A stretch of DNA of 64,000 nucleotides from Bradyrhizobium symbiodeficiens (GCF_002266465.3 NZ_CP029427.2:6574501-6638500), one strand, 5' to 3'. Positions 1 through 8,723 are shown, counted from the first letter of the stretch. Notes: generated by a model from the sequence alone, not told the origin. Translations and numbers: made by a program.

Positions 1-591
1 AGCGGGCCTTCGCTCGGCAGCATCGCCGAGATGGCCGACTGGACCGCGGCGCTGCTCGATGCCGCAGGAGCCGCGAAGGCGCATCTGATCGGCCATTCCA
101 TGGGATCGCTGATCTCGCTGGAGACCGCCGCGCGGCATCCGGACAAGGTTTCCGCACTCAGCCTGATCGGCACGGCCGCGACCATGACGGTCGGCCCCGA
201 TCTCTTGAAGGCCGCAGAAGCCAATTCGCAGGATGCCAACGACATGGTCTCGATCTGGGGCCTCGGCTTCAACGCCGAACTCGGCGGCAGCCTCGCGCCG
301 GGCCTGTGGATGCATGGCGGCGCGCAGGCGGTGCTGAAGGCTTGCGAGCCGGGCGTGCTGTTCAGGGATCTCTCGGCCTGCAATGCCTACGCGAATGCGC
401 TGACCGCCGCCGCGGACGTGAAGGTGCCGACGACCCTCATCCTCGGCGAGCGCGACATGATGACGCCGGCGAAGGCGGGCAAGGCGCTCGCGGCCGCGAT
501 CCCGCATGCGAAGACCGTCACCGTGAAGGGCGCGGGTCACATGATCATGGCCGAGCGCCCGGATGAATTGCTGGCAGCATTGAAGGGCTGA
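1..591 (+). CDS. alpha/beta hydrolase, 5'-truncated by window edge
   Basis: C-terminal part of an alpha/beta-hydrolase-fold enzyme. The frame is already open at base 1 and no start codon is needed inside the window, so the true start lies upstream. The nucleophile elbow GHSMGS, the acid-bearing strand ILGERDMMTP and the terminal GAGHMI histidine form a complete Ser-Asp-His triad in the usual order. The substrate cannot be read from sequence; esterase, lactonase or C-C hydrolase are all possible. It ends about 170 bp before the next gene, a gap in which I see no recognisable site. Confidence 0.85.
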   Translation, partial: SGPSLGSIAEMADWTAALLDAAGAAKAHLIGHSMGSLISLETAARHPDKVSALSLIGTAATMTVGPDLLKAAEANSQDANDMVSIWGLGFNAELGGSLAPGLWMHGGAQAVLKACEPGVLFRDLSACNAYANALTAAADVKVPTTLILGERDMMTPAKAGKALAAAIPHAKTVTVKGAGHMIMAERPDELLAALKG

Positions 592-759
592 TGGGATCAA
601 TCTTCCCGCTAGCGCGTTGCGGTCGGACATCTATGAGGTGGGCCAGGGCAAGCGCACCCCGAAACCGCCGGAGCTGACTTCGTGTAGCGACCTTGTGAGT
701 TGAATGCGGGTGGCTGCCATTCGACGATGCGGTCGTCGATGGATCAATCGGAGCTTCTC

Positions 760-1491
760 ATGTCGGACAGTCTCAAAGGACGCACGGCGCTGGTCACCGG
801 CGGCTCGCGCGGGATCGGCGCCGCCGTTTGTCTTGCGCTGGCCGAGGCCGGTTCCGCCGTGGCGATCAATTGCCGTGAACAGATCGGGCAGGCCGAGCAG
901 CTGGCAGGCGAGATCGGCAAGCAGGGCGGCCGCGCCATCGTCGTCGCCGCCGACGTCTCGCAGCGCGATGCCGTGGCCGGAATGGTCGAGCGCGTGACAG
1001 GCGGGCTCGGGCCGATCGACATCCTCGTCAACAATGCCGGCATCGCCATCACGCGCGGCGTCGACGACCTCACCGAGGACGATTTCGACCGCACCATTCT
1101 GGTCAATCTGAAATCCGCGTTCCTGTGCACGCAGGCGGTGCTGCCGTCGATGCGCGCGCGAAAATGGGGTCGCATCGTCAACATCTCCTCCGGCGCTGCG
1201 CGCGGCGCCGGCTCGATCGGCCCGCACTACAATGCATCCAAGGCCGGCATGGAGGGCCTCACGCGCGGCTATGCGGCGCGCGTGGTGAAGGAAGGCATCA
1301 CGGTCAACGCGGTCGCGCCGTCGCTGATCGAGACCGACATGATGAGAGGCCAGCCGCAACTCGTCAGCCGCATCCCGCTCGGCCGCTTCGGTACGGCAGA
1401 GGAAGTGGCGAAAGCGGTGATGCTGCTGGTCGACAATGCCTACATGACCGGGCAGACGATCGCGCTGAGCGGGGGCATGGCATTCAATTAG
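760..1491 (+). CDS. SDR family oxidoreductase, FabG-like
   Basis: Classical short-chain dehydrogenase/reductase of 243 aa. The N-terminal cofactor motif TGGSRGIG, the NNAG motif and the catalytic Y-N-A-S-K are all present. Family knowledge points to NAD(P)(H)-dependent reduction of a ketoacyl or related carbonyl group; the exact substrate is unknown. The start chosen is ATG 760, preceded by CGGAG at 749-753 with good spacing. An earlier in-frame ATG at 700 has no ribosome-binding site and would add a non-conserved leader. The gene converges on the PPOX gene across a palindromic repeat. Confidence 0.88.
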   Translation: MSDSLKGRTALVTGGSRGIGAAVCLALAEAGSAVAINCREQIGQAEQLAGEIGKQGGRAIVVAADVSQRDAVAGMVERVTGGLGPIDILVNNAGIAITRGVDDLTEDDFDRTILVNLKSAFLCTQAVLPSMRARKWGRIVNISSGAARGAGSIGPHYNASKAGMEGLTRGYAARVVKEGITVNAVAPSLIETDMMRGQPQLVSRIPLGRFGTAEEVAKAVMLLVDNAYMTGQTIALSGGMAFN

Positions 1492-1512
1492 GAGGCGGAA
1501 TACGAGCGAGCC

Positions 1513-1603
1513 GTGGGGTGGGCAAAGCGAAGCGTGCCCACGATCTGTGTGGAATCGGTGAGAATTCGTGGGCACGGCGCAAGTGCGCCTTTGCCCACCC
1601 TAC
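1513..1603. repeat. Palindromic intergenic repeat, copy 1
   Basis: Imperfect inverted repeat of about 91 bp. The left arm begins GTGGGGTGGGCAAAGCG and the right arm ends TTTGCCCACCCTAC, each followed inward by a GTGCCCAC/GTGGGCAC block. It is the same family as 9477-9569 and 15953-16041. It lies between two convergent genes (stops at 1491 and 1632) and could act as a bidirectional terminator or mRNA 3'-end stabiliser. Confidence 0.8.
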
Positions 1604-1631
1604 GACTCCGGACTCGTGGAAAGTAAAACGT

Positions 1632-2243
1632 TCACCACATCGTCGCCGCCGCGCGCTCGGGCCAGATGCGATCGTATTCCGCGCCGCCGACCTTGTTGTC
1701 ACTCATCTCGGCGAGGATCTGGCCGGGCGTCGGCAGCGTCCTGGGGTCGATGCGCTTGTCGGGATTCCAGAGATCGGAGCGGACGATAGCGCGGGCGCAT
1801 TGGAAGTAGATTTCATCGACGATCATCACCATGACGCTGCGCGGCGCCTTGCCCTCGACCTTGAACGAGGCCAACAGCTCGGGATCGACCGAGAGATGGG
1901 CGCGGCCGTTGGCGCGAACCGCGTTGCCGGAGCCGGGAATCAGGAACATCAGCGACACCCTGGGATCGCGCACGATGTTGCGCAGGGAATCGACCCGGTT
2001 GTTGCCGCGGCGATCCGGCAGCATCAACGTCTTGGGATCATGGATCCTGACGAAGCCGGGCAAGTCCCCACGCGGCGAGCAGTCGATGCCTTCGGGTCCG
2101 ATGGTGGCTAGCGCGGCGAACGGCGCCTTCTCGATGAAGATGCGATAAAGCGGGGTGACGTGGTCGGCGACTTTCACGGTCGAGGCGTCGTTGGTGGCGC
2201 CGTAGATCGCCTCCAGCTGTTCGATCGTTTCAATCACCGACAT
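1632..2243 (-). CDS. PPOX-class FMN-binding flavoprotein
   Basis: A 203-aa protein of the pyridoxamine-5'-phosphate-oxidase-like split-barrel fold. The central stretch with LATIGPEG, SPRGD and a DRRGNNRVDSL block followed by VRDPRVSLMFLIPG is typical of the FMN-binding core of this group. Members reduce or oxidise diverse small molecules, so no substrate is proposed. It starts 28 bp after the phnN stop on the same strand, so it may be the last gene of the C-P lyase operon, although it is not a known member of that pathway. ATG 2243 has AGGGAGAA upstream. Confidence 0.82.
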   Translation of the reverse strand: MSVIETIEQLEAIYGATNDASTVKVADHVTPLYRIFIEKAPFAALATIGPEGIDCSPRGDLPGFVRIHDPKTLMLPDRRGNNRVDSLRNIVRDPRVSLMFLIPGSGNAVRANGRAHLSVDPELLASFKVEGKAPRSVMVMIVDEIYFQCARAIVRSDLWNPDKRIDPRTLPTPGQILAEMSDNKVGGAEYDRIWPERAAATMW

Positions 2244-2271
2244 TCCGTTCTCCCTGCTGTGTTGGCTAATC

Positions 2272-2862
2272 CTACCAGCCTTCGTTCCTGATCACGCGCA
2301 CCAGCTGGCGGGCGTGATACTCCGCGCTGCCGGCATTGAGGATGGTGACATTGGCCTGCGCCGACCTGTCGTCGACGCTGCGGGTGAGGCGTTCGGCGAT
2401 GTTGCCGTCGCTTTGACGCGCCCTTGCGGCCAGCCGCGCGGCCAGCACATCCGGCGGCGCCGTGATCGCGACCACCACGACGTCAGCATAGGTCTGGCGC
2501 AGCGCGCCGATCACGGTGCGCGAAACGTTAGCGACGACCGTGCGGCCGGCGCGGATATCGTCGTTGATGTCGAGCGGCAGGGCATAGGAATGCCCGTGCG
2601 CGTCCCAATGCACGGCGAAATCGCCATGCTCGCAGGCGCGGCGGAATTCGTCGGGACCGAGCGCGACATTGTCTTCGTCGGCGGAGGATTCACGCGTCAC
2701 GATTCGGCGCGGAAAGACAATGTCATGATCGTCAACGCAGGCCGCCTGCGCCAGCCGCAGCAGCGTGTCCTTGCCGGCGCCGCTGGGACCGACCACCAGC
2801 ACGAGCCGGCCGGGACCGATCGCGCCGGCCTGCCCGTCCGCCATGGTCGCTGTCTCGCTCAT
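2272..2862 (-). CDS. phnN: Ribose 1,5-bisphosphate phosphokinase PhnN
   Basis: PhnN phosphorylates ribose 1,5-bisphosphate to PRPP, the last step of the C-P lyase pathway. The 196-aa protein resembles guanylate kinases and has a P-loop GPSGAGKDT near residue 30, followed by the RRIVTRESSADEDN region. Its length is close to that of E. coli PhnN. The start ATG overlaps the phnM stop by four bases (ATGA), which suggests translational coupling. Position as last canonical gene of phnGHIJKLMN supports the call. Confidence 0.93.
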   Translation of the reverse strand: MSETATMADGQAGAIGPGRLVLVVGPSGAGKDTLLRLAQAACVDDHDIVFPRRIVTRESSADEDNVALGPDEFRRACEHGDFAVHWDAHGHSYALPLDINDDIRAGRTVVANVSRTVIGALRQTYADVVVVAITAPPDVLAARLAARARQSDGNIAERLTRSVDDRSAQANVTILNAGSAEYHARQLVRVIRNEGW

Positions 2863-4022
2863 GCGACGCGGCTTCCTTCGCGCCAGACGCTGCGGACCAC
2901 GGGGACCTGGCCTGCGACATGCACGCGAATGAGGTCGGCGCGCTTGCCGATCGCGACCTCGCCGCGGTCGGTAAGGCCAACCGCCTCGGCGGGCGCCTTG
3001 GTCACGGTGCGGATTGCCGCGGGAAGGCCGATGGCGGGCACATGCTCGGGCAGTTGCAGCGCGCCCATCAGGAGGCTCGACGGAATGTAGTCCGACGACA
3101 GGATATCGAGCAGGCCTTCGCGGGCGAGATCGACCGCGGCGATGTTGCCGGAGTGCGAGCCGCCGCGCACCACGTTCGGCGCGCCCATCAGGATGTCGAT
3201 GCCGGCCTCGTGCAGGCCGCGCGCGGCCTCCAGCGTGGTCGGGAACTCCGCCACCGAGACGCGGTCGCGCACGGCGTCGGCGACGTTTTCCTCGGTGGTG
3301 TCGTCATGGCTCGCCAGTGGAATATGATACGAATGCGCCAGAGACACGATCTCGCGCATGTTGGCCGCGGCATAGAGCTTCTGATATTCGAAGCGCTTTG
3401 CGAACAGCTCGTCGAGCTCGGCATCGGTCTTGCCGCCGCCCTTGCCCCGGTAATAGTCGCGCAGCTTGACCTCGTCGCGGAACTGGCGCTGGCCCGGCGT
3501 GTGGTCCATCAGCGACATCAGCCTGACGTCGGGACGGTCGATCAGTTCCTTCGCCTCCTCGACCACGCTCGGCATCGGGATTTCGCAGCGCAGATGCAGG
3601 AAGTGATCGGCGCGCAGCAGGCTGGCCTCGCGCGCGGTCGTGATCGCGGCGGCGAGCACGCCGGCGCGGCCGTCAACCTCCTCCGCGCCGTCCTCGCGCC
3701 AGACCCGGAGCGAGTCGAACACGGTGGTGATGCCCGACGTCGCAAGCTGCCCGTCATAGGAGATCACGGCGGCGACCGGATTCCAGAACACCTTCGGGCG
3801 CGGCACGTAATGGGCTTCGAGATGGTCGGTGTGGAGCTCGATCAGGCCCGGCATGATGAGGTCGCCGCCGGCATCCTCGGCGCCCGCCGGCGCCCTGCCC
3901 TCGCCGACCTCGGCGATGCGGCCATCCGCAAGAGCGAGCCAGCCCTGCTCGATCACCCGGTCGGCCAGCACAATCCTGGCGTTGGCGATCACAATGTCCT
4001 TCGGCTTGGCGTTCATTTCCAT
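2859..4022 (-). CDS. phnM: Alpha-D-ribose 1-methylphosphonate 5-triphosphate diphosphatase PhnM
   Basis: Amidohydrolase-superfamily enzyme (387 aa) that removes pyrophosphate from ribose 1-alkylphosphonate 5-triphosphate before C-P cleavage. Visible hallmarks are GLIELHTDHLE with the metal-binding H-x-D, LMDHTPGQRQF, the SHDD motif, MGAPNVVRGGSHSGN and LSSDYIPSSLL. All match the E. coli-type family. It lies five bases after phnL and overlaps phnN. A second, more divergent PhnM-like gene lies at 14014-15207; this operonic copy is the canonical one. Confidence 0.95.
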   Translation of the reverse strand: MEMNAKPKDIVIANARIVLADRVIEQGWLALADGRIAEVGEGRAPAGAEDAGGDLIMPGLIELHTDHLEAHYVPRPKVFWNPVAAVISYDGQLATSGITTVFDSLRVWREDGAEEVDGRAGVLAAAITTAREASLLRADHFLHLRCEIPMPSVVEEAKELIDRPDVRLMSLMDHTPGQRQFRDEVKLRDYYRGKGGGKTDAELDELFAKRFEYQKLYAAANMREIVSLAHSYHIPLASHDDTTEENVADAVRDRVSVAEFPTTLEAARGLHEAGIDILMGAPNVVRGGSHSGNIAAVDLAREGLLDILSSDYIPSSLLMGALQLPEHVPAIGLPAAIRTVTKAPAEAVGLTDRGEVAIGKRADLIRVHVAGQVPVVRSVWREGSRVA

Positions 4023-4027
4023 GTCCC

Positions 4028-4738
4028 TCAGGCCGCGGCGGCGAAGCTGGTGACGTCGACGATGCGGTCGGCAATCAGATGGCGGATTTCGTCGTCATGG
4101 ACAATGGCGACCATGGCTGTGCCCTGGCGTTTCTTCTCGGCCACCAGCTCGACCACCACCGCACGGTTTGCGGCGTCGAGCGAAGCGGTCGGCTCGTCCA
4201 GCAGCAGGATCGGAAGGTCCGAGATGAAGCCGCGCGCGATGTTGACGCGCTGCTGCTCGCCGCCGGAGAAGGTCGCGGGCGGAAGCTGCCACAGACGCTC
4301 GGGGATGTTGAGGCGGTGCAGCAGCTCGCCGGCGCGGGCCTGCGCATCGGCGCGGGCCATGCCGTTCACGATCAGCGGCTCTGCGACGACGTCGATGGTG
4401 GCCACGCGCGGCACCGCGCGCAGGAACTGGCTGACATAGCCGATGGTGGAACGGCGGACGTTGAGCACCTGCCGCGGCTCGGCGCTGGCGAGATCGATCA
4501 GCGCGCCGCGATGGCGGATGCCGATGCGCCCGCTATCGCAGCGGTAATTGCCGAAGATCATCTTCAGGATCGACGATTTACCCGCGCCTGACGGGCCCGA
4601 CAGCACGACGCATTCGCCCGCGTCGACGTGAAAGGTCACGCCGCTGACGACAGGCAATTCGATGCCGCCTTGCAGGTGCATCGTGAAGGTCTTGTTGGCG
4701 TTGGCGACGTCGATCATGGCGGTCATTGGGCGGCTCAT
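4028..4738 (-). CDS. phnL: Phosphonate C-P lyase system protein PhnL (ABC-type ATPase)
   Basis: A 236-aa ABC-type ATPase needed for formation of the ribose-phosphonate intermediate in the C-P lyase pathway; it is not a transporter component despite the fold. Walker A GPSGAGKS, signature FSGGEQQR and Walker B LLLDEPTAS are intact. The segment RRSTIGYVSQFLRAVPRV is typical of PhnL. It follows phnK with a 10-bp gap and precedes phnM by 5 bp. Internal ATG codons a few residues downstream make the exact N-terminus slightly uncertain. Confidence 0.93.
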   Translation of the reverse strand: MSRPMTAMIDVANANKTFTMHLQGGIELPVVSGVTFHVDAGECVVLSGPSGAGKSSILKMIFGNYRCDSGRIGIRHRGALIDLASAEPRQVLNVRRSTIGYVSQFLRAVPRVATIDVVAEPLIVNGMARADAQARAGELLHRLNIPERLWQLPPATFSGGEQQRVNIARGFISDLPILLLDEPTASLDAANRAVVVELVAEKKRQGTAMVAIVHDDEIRHLIADRIVDVTSFAAAA

Positions 4739-4748
4739 CTGGAAAATC

Positions 4749-5540
4749 TCATGGCGGCAGAATCGAGGAGACGAGGAGCTGCGTATAGGGCTCGCGCGGA
4801 TCGTCGAGCACCTGATCGGTGAGACCGGTTTCGATGACGCGGCCGCCCTTCATCACCATCACGCGGTGCGAGAGCAGCCGCGCGACTGCGAGGTCGTGGG
4901 TGACGATGATGACGGCGAGCTGCAGCTCGGCGACGAGGCTGCGCAGGAGATCGAGCAGGCGTGCCTGCACGGAGACGTCGAGGCCGCCGGTCGGCTCGTC
5001 CATGAACACCAGCCGCGGCTCGGTGACGAGGTTGCGCGCGATCTGGAGCCGCTGGCGCATGCCGCCGGAATAGGTCCGCGGCGCGTCGTCGATGCGGGCG
5101 GTGTCGATCTCGACGCGCGTGAGCCAGTCGGAGGCGGTCTCGCGGATCCGGCCATAGTGATTCCAGCCCACCGCCATCAGCCGTTCGCCGACATTGGCGC
5201 CGGCCGAGACCGCCATGCGCAGGCCCTGCGCGGGATCCTGATGCACGAAGCCCCAGTCGGTGCGGTACAGGAAGCGCCGCTCGGCTTCGCCGAGCGTCGC
5301 GAGATCGCGGGCGACGCCATCGCGCATCCGATAGGACACATGGCCGCCGCTGGCCGCGAGCTGGCCCGACAGCAGCTGCAACAGCGTCGACTTGCCCGAG
5401 CCGGATTCACCGACGATCGCCAGCACCTCGCCCGGATAGAGCGCGAAGGACACGTCGCGGCACGCGGCGATGCGACCGAAGGATTTGCTGAGGGAGGTCG
5501 CGACCAGCAGCGGCTCGTCGTTTTCAAGCAGATCAGCCAT
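4749..5540 (-). CDS. phnK: C-P lyase complex ABC-type ATPase PhnK
   Basis: PhnK (263 aa) is the ABC-type ATPase that docks on the PhnGHIJ core complex. Walker A VGESGSGKST, signature YSGGMRQR and Walker B LVFMDEPTGGLD are all intact. The start is ATG 5540: the frame stays open further upstream inside phnJ, but homology begins at MADLLENDEP and the ATG overlaps the phnJ stop by eight bases, as expected in this tightly coupled operon. Confidence 0.94.
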   Translation of the reverse strand: MADLLENDEPLLVATSLSKSFGRIAACRDVSFALYPGEVLAIVGESGSGKSTLLQLLSGQLAASGGHVSYRMRDGVARDLATLGEAERRFLYRTDWGFVHQDPAQGLRMAVSAGANVGERLMAVGWNHYGRIRETASDWLTRVEIDTARIDDAPRTYSGGMRQRLQIARNLVTEPRLVFMDEPTGGLDVSVQARLLDLLRSLVAELQLAVIIVTHDLAVARLLSHRVMVMKGGRVIETGLTDQVLDDPREPYTQLLVSSILPP

Positions 5541-6423
5541 GTGAGCTCGCCTTCTCCTTGTACGGCGCGGCACTCTCGCTGCCGTGATGGCCGGCGGCCT
5601 GGCGGCCCTCGCAATAGTCGGTGTCCGAGCAGACGAACATGCGGCTACCCTTGTCGTCGGTGACGATCTCGTCGAGATAGGAATTCTCGGCTCCGCACAG
5701 CGCGCAGGGCGCGTTGAAACGATACGGCTCGAACGGGTGATCCTCGAAATCGAGCGACACCACTTTCGTGTAGGGCGGGATCGCATAGATGCGCTTCTCG
5801 CGGCCGGCGCCGAACAACTGCAGCGCCGGGCAATTGTCCATCTTGGGATTGTCGAATTTCGGCGTCGGCGATGGGTCCATCACGTAGCGCGCGTTCACCT
5901 TCACCGGGTAGGCGTAGGCGGTGGCGATATGGCCGAAGCGGGCGATGTCCTCGTAGAGCTTCACATGCATCAGGCCGTATTCGGCGAGCGCGTGCATGCG
6001 CCGCGTCTCGGTCTCACGCGGCTCGAGGAACCGCAGCGGCTCCGGGATCGGCACCTGATAGACCAGCACCTGGTTCGCGCTCAGCGCCGTCTCGGGGATG
6101 CGGTGACGGGTCTGGATCACGGTCGCATCTTCAGTCGCCGTGGTGGTGGCGACCCCGGCGGTCTTGGCGAAGAATTTGCGGATCGAGATCGCGTTGGTGG
6201 TGTCGTCGGAGCCCTGATCGATCACCTTCAGCACGTCGGCGGGCCCGAGGATCGCGGCGGTGACCTGCACGCCGCCGGTGCCCCAACCATAGGGCATCGG
6301 CATTTCGCGGCTGGCGAACGGTACCTGATAGCCGGGGATCGCGATCGCCTTCAGGATGGCGCGGCGAATCATCCGCTTGGTCTGCTCGTCGAGATAGGCG
6401 AAGTTGTAGGTAGGCGCGTTCAT
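5533..6423 (-). CDS. phnJ: C-P lyase radical-SAM subunit PhnJ
   Basis: PhnJ is the radical S-adenosylmethionine enzyme that breaks the carbon-phosphorus bond. The 296-aa protein carries the unusual cysteine pattern C-X2-C-X21-C-X5-C near its C-terminus (APCALCGAE then FVCSDTDYCEG), the same spacing as Cys241/244/266/272 of E. coli PhnJ, the last three of which are described as cluster ligands. It overlaps the phnI stop by four bases (ATGA). This is the most diagnostic gene of the locus. Confidence 0.97.
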   Translation of the reverse strand: MNAPTYNFAYLDEQTKRMIRRAILKAIAIPGYQVPFASREMPMPYGWGTGGVQVTAAILGPADVLKVIDQGSDDTTNAISIRKFFAKTAGVATTTATEDATVIQTRHRIPETALSANQVLVYQVPIPEPLRFLEPRETETRRMHALAEYGLMHVKLYEDIARFGHIATAYAYPVKVNARYVMDPSPTPKFDNPKMDNCPALQLFGAGREKRIYAIPPYTKVVSLDFEDHPFEPYRFNAPCALCGAENSYLDEIVTDDKGSRMFVCSDTDYCEGRQAAGHHGSESAAPYKEKASSHG

Positions 6424-7523
6424 TCCGCGGCCTCCTTCATGGCGTCAGGCGCCTGGGCATCGGTGAATTCCTTGCGCAGCTTGCGAAGCAGGCCGAGCTC
6501 GGACTGGAAGTCGACGTAATGCGGCAGCTTCAGATGCTCGACGAAGCCGGTGGCCTGGACGTTGTCCGAATGCGACATCACGAATTCTTCATCCTGCGCC
6601 GGGGCCAGCGCCTCCTCGCCGAGCTCGCGGGCACGCAGGGCGCGATCGACCAGCGCCATCGACATGGTCTTGCGCTCGCTCTGCCCGAAGGCGAGGCCAT
6701 AGCCGCGGGTGAAGCACGGCGCTTCCGTCGCCGATCCCTTGAACTGGTTGACCATCTGGCACTCGGTGAGCTCGATCGAGCCGAGGGGCACGGCGAAGCC
6801 GACGTCTTCCGCCAAGAACTCCACCTCGACCTCGCCAAAGCGTATCTCGCCGGCGAAGGGATGGTTGCGGCCGTAGCCGCGCTGGGTGGAATAGCCCATC
6901 GCGAGCAGAAAACCCTCGTCGCCGCGCGCGAGGTTTTGCAGCCGCAAGTCGCGATCCACCGGAAAATTCAGCGGCTCGCGAGTGAGATCGCCGACGCTGG
7001 CACCCTCTTCGGCCTGCGGCGAAGATTCGATCAGCCCGTCGCGGCCGAGAATGTCGGTCACGCGCGGCGTCGGCGCCGTCGACGCATCAACCGTTGCCGG
7101 CGCCTCCGGCACGAAGCCTTGCGCGAGCGCGGGATCGAGCAGGCGGTGGGTGTAATCGAAGGTCGGCCCGAGGATCTGGCCGCCCGGAATGTCCTTGAAG
7201 GTCGAGGACACCCGCCGCTGCACCCGCATCGCACCGGTGTCCACGGGCTCGCTCGCACCGAAACGGGGCAAGGTGGCGCGGAAGGCGCGAACCAGGAAGA
7301 TCGCCTCGATCAGGTCGCCGCGCGCCTGCTTGATCGCCAGCGCCGCGAGCTCGCGGTCATAGAGCGAGCCTTCGCTCATGACGCGGTCCACCGCCAGCCC
7401 AAGCTGCTCCGAAATCTGGTCGAGCGTGACCTCCGGAACGTTTTGGTCGCCGCGCCGCTTGTCCGCGAGCAGGCGATGGGCGTTCTCGATGGCGCGTTCG
7501 CCGCCTTTGACTGCGACATACAT
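6420..7523 (-). CDS. phnI: C-P lyase subunit PhnI (nucleosidase)
   Basis: PhnI (367 aa) joins phosphonate to the ribose of ATP with loss of adenine, together with PhnG, PhnH and PhnL. The N-terminus MYVAVKGGERAI and the blocks GYGRNHPFAGEIRFG and CFTRGYGLAFGQSERK identify the family. The start is ATG 7523; the frame runs further upstream through phnH but without homology. It is separated from phnH by four bases and overlaps phnJ by four. Confidence 0.95.
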   Translation of the reverse strand: MYVAVKGGERAIENAHRLLADKRRGDQNVPEVTLDQISEQLGLAVDRVMSEGSLYDRELAALAIKQARGDLIEAIFLVRAFRATLPRFGASEPVDTGAMRVQRRVSSTFKDIPGGQILGPTFDYTHRLLDPALAQGFVPEAPATVDASTAPTPRVTDILGRDGLIESSPQAEEGASVGDLTREPLNFPVDRDLRLQNLARGDEGFLLAMGYSTQRGYGRNHPFAGEIRFGEVEVEFLAEDVGFAVPLGSIELTECQMVNQFKGSATEAPCFTRGYGLAFGQSERKTMSMALVDRALRARELGEEALAPAQDEEFVMSHSDNVQATGFVEHLKLPHYVDFQSELGLLRKLRKEFTDAQAPDAMKEAAE

Positions 7524-7527
7524 GCTT

Positions 7528-8136
7528 CTAGCTTCCCTTGCTCGCGATGCGCGTGGTGCGTGGAATCGCGACCAATGCGTCATCGGCGACCAGCACCACA
7601 TCGATGCCGCGCGGAAACAGCGCCTCGTTGACGTGCAGGCGCTCGAACAGATCGAACGGCTTGACCGACGCATTGAGCATCGCGACGCCGTCGATGCCAG
7701 GGCCGCGCAGCTCGAAACTGCGGCCTGCGTCGAGGCTGTCGACCTGCAGGATCAATGTGGTGGACCGGTCCGGATATTCGCTGGTGCCGAGCGCGAAGCG
7801 TTCGAGTTGCGGCAGCGCACCGCCGTCACTGATCAGCGCAAAACTCGCAATCGATGAATCCTGCACCACAGGCGCGCCGGTGTGGAATTTCAGCCATTTC
7901 ACCAATTCCGGGCTCTCCGCCATCCGCGCGTCGAGCCAGAGCGGCGTGTCGTGATCGAACAGCGTCAGCGCGATCGCGGCGGTGCCGCGCATCATCGTAT
8001 CAGGCGCTCCGGCCATCGGGACAATGCGCTGGACCGAGCCAGGCCGCGCCATCGCGTCCATCACCGAGCGAAAGGTCGATTGCGCCGACAGCACCTTGTC
8101 GGCGAAACCGGGCGGCAGTTCCGCAATCGTGGTCAT
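7528..8136 (-). CDS. phnH: C-P lyase subunit PhnH
   Basis: PhnH (202 aa) is a non-catalytic member of the PhnGHI core complex. Family signatures visible are FRSVMDAMARPG near the N-terminus, LTLFDHDTPLW and LRGPGIDG in the C-terminal half. ATG 8136 is chosen because the conserved N-terminus begins MTTIAELPPGF; the frame continues 13 codons upstream into phnG. Four bases separate it from phnG and four from phnI. Confidence 0.94.
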   Translation of the reverse strand: MTTIAELPPGFADKVLSAQSTFRSVMDAMARPGSVQRIVPMAGAPDTMMRGTAAIALTLFDHDTPLWLDARMAESPELVKWLKFHTGAPVVQDSSIASFALISDGGALPQLERFALGTSEYPDRSTTLILQVDSLDAGRSFELRGPGIDGVAMLNASVKPFDLFERLHVNEALFPRGIDVVLVADDALVAIPRTTRIASKGS

Positions 8137-8140
8137 GGCC

Positions 8141-8596
8141 TCACCCCTCACCGCGCACCATGGTGTAGAAATCAACCTTCGTCGCGGCGGTCTCCGCCGC
8201 CGCCTGCTTGCGGGCAGTCATAAGCTGCTCACGCAACGGCGCGATAACGTCCCGCTCCACCGCCGCGCCAAAATCCCGGGACTGTACCAGCGCGTCGCAC
8301 AGCGCGATCAGCCGCGCCTTCTCACCGTCGCGCCCGAGCGTGTAGCCGAACCCGACCTCGCCGCTCGCCAGCCGCACCGCCGCGCGCGACACCGTCGCTT
8401 CGCCGAGATTGAACGGCGCGCCGTCGCCGCCGACCCTGCCGCGCAGCATGACGAGGCCGTTCTCCGGCGCGCGCAAATCCTGATGGGCCGGCAGGACGAA
8501 GTCGCGGAGGCGGGCGGCGATCTCGCCCGCCTCCGCGCGCGCCAGCACGGCCATGGCGGCCTGGCGCTGGGCTTGCTGGTTGTTGTGCTGGGTCAC
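8141..8596 (-). CDS. phnG: C-P lyase subunit PhnG
   Basis: PhnG (151 aa from the chosen start) is a core subunit of the C-P lyase complex. The body RQAAMAVLARAEAGE, ENGLVMLRGRVGGDGAPFN and LGEATVSRAAVRL fits the family. I prefer GTG 8596: it gives the length of E. coli PhnG (150 aa), has a GGTGGA-like site upstream and lies downstream of the promoter elements. The frame is open to ATG 8632 and TTG 8635, but those starts abut the PhnF operator and would leave almost no leader. First gene of phnGHIJKLMN. Confidence 0.9.
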   Translation of the reverse strand: MTQHNNQQAQRQAAMAVLARAEAGEIAARLRDFVLPAHQDLRAPENGLVMLRGRVGGDGAPFNLGEATVSRAAVRLASGEVGFGYTLGRDGEKARLIALCDALVQSRDFGAAVERDVIAPLREQLMTARKQAAAETAATKVDFYTMVRGEG

Positions 8597-8634
8597 CTGA
8601 TCCACCGAACTTTCCGACCGAACTTGCCGCATCA

Positions 8635-8660
8635 AAGTTGTCTATGATAATAGACAACTT
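8635..8660. promoter_or_regulatory. Probable PhnF operator (perfect dyad)
   Basis: Perfect inverted repeat with 11-bp arms, AAGTTGTCTAT and ATAGACAACTT, separated by four bases (GATA). It lies in the divergent interval between phnG and phnF and overlaps the likely phnG start region and -10 element. HutC-type GntR regulators bind such dyads next to their own gene. The assignment to PhnF is inference from position. Confidence 0.75.
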
Positions 8661-8692
8661 CATAAGGGAGCGCCATGACTGTTTCGTGACAA
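8659..8692 (-). promoter_or_regulatory. Candidate PhoB-dependent phnG promoter (Pho box 8675-8692)
   Basis: On the minus strand, TTGTCAC-GAAA-CAGTCAT (8675-8692) gives two 7-bp Pho half-sites spaced 11 bp apart, one mismatch each in the CTGTC(A) core. Ten bases downstream is TATGAA (8659-8664), a -10-like hexamer at the spacing used by PhoB promoters. The -10 touches the PhnF operator, so repression could work by promoter occlusion. Confidence 0.6.
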
Positions 8693-8723
8693 AGCTGTGA
8701 TTTCTGGAGTAGGTTGCCGCGAC

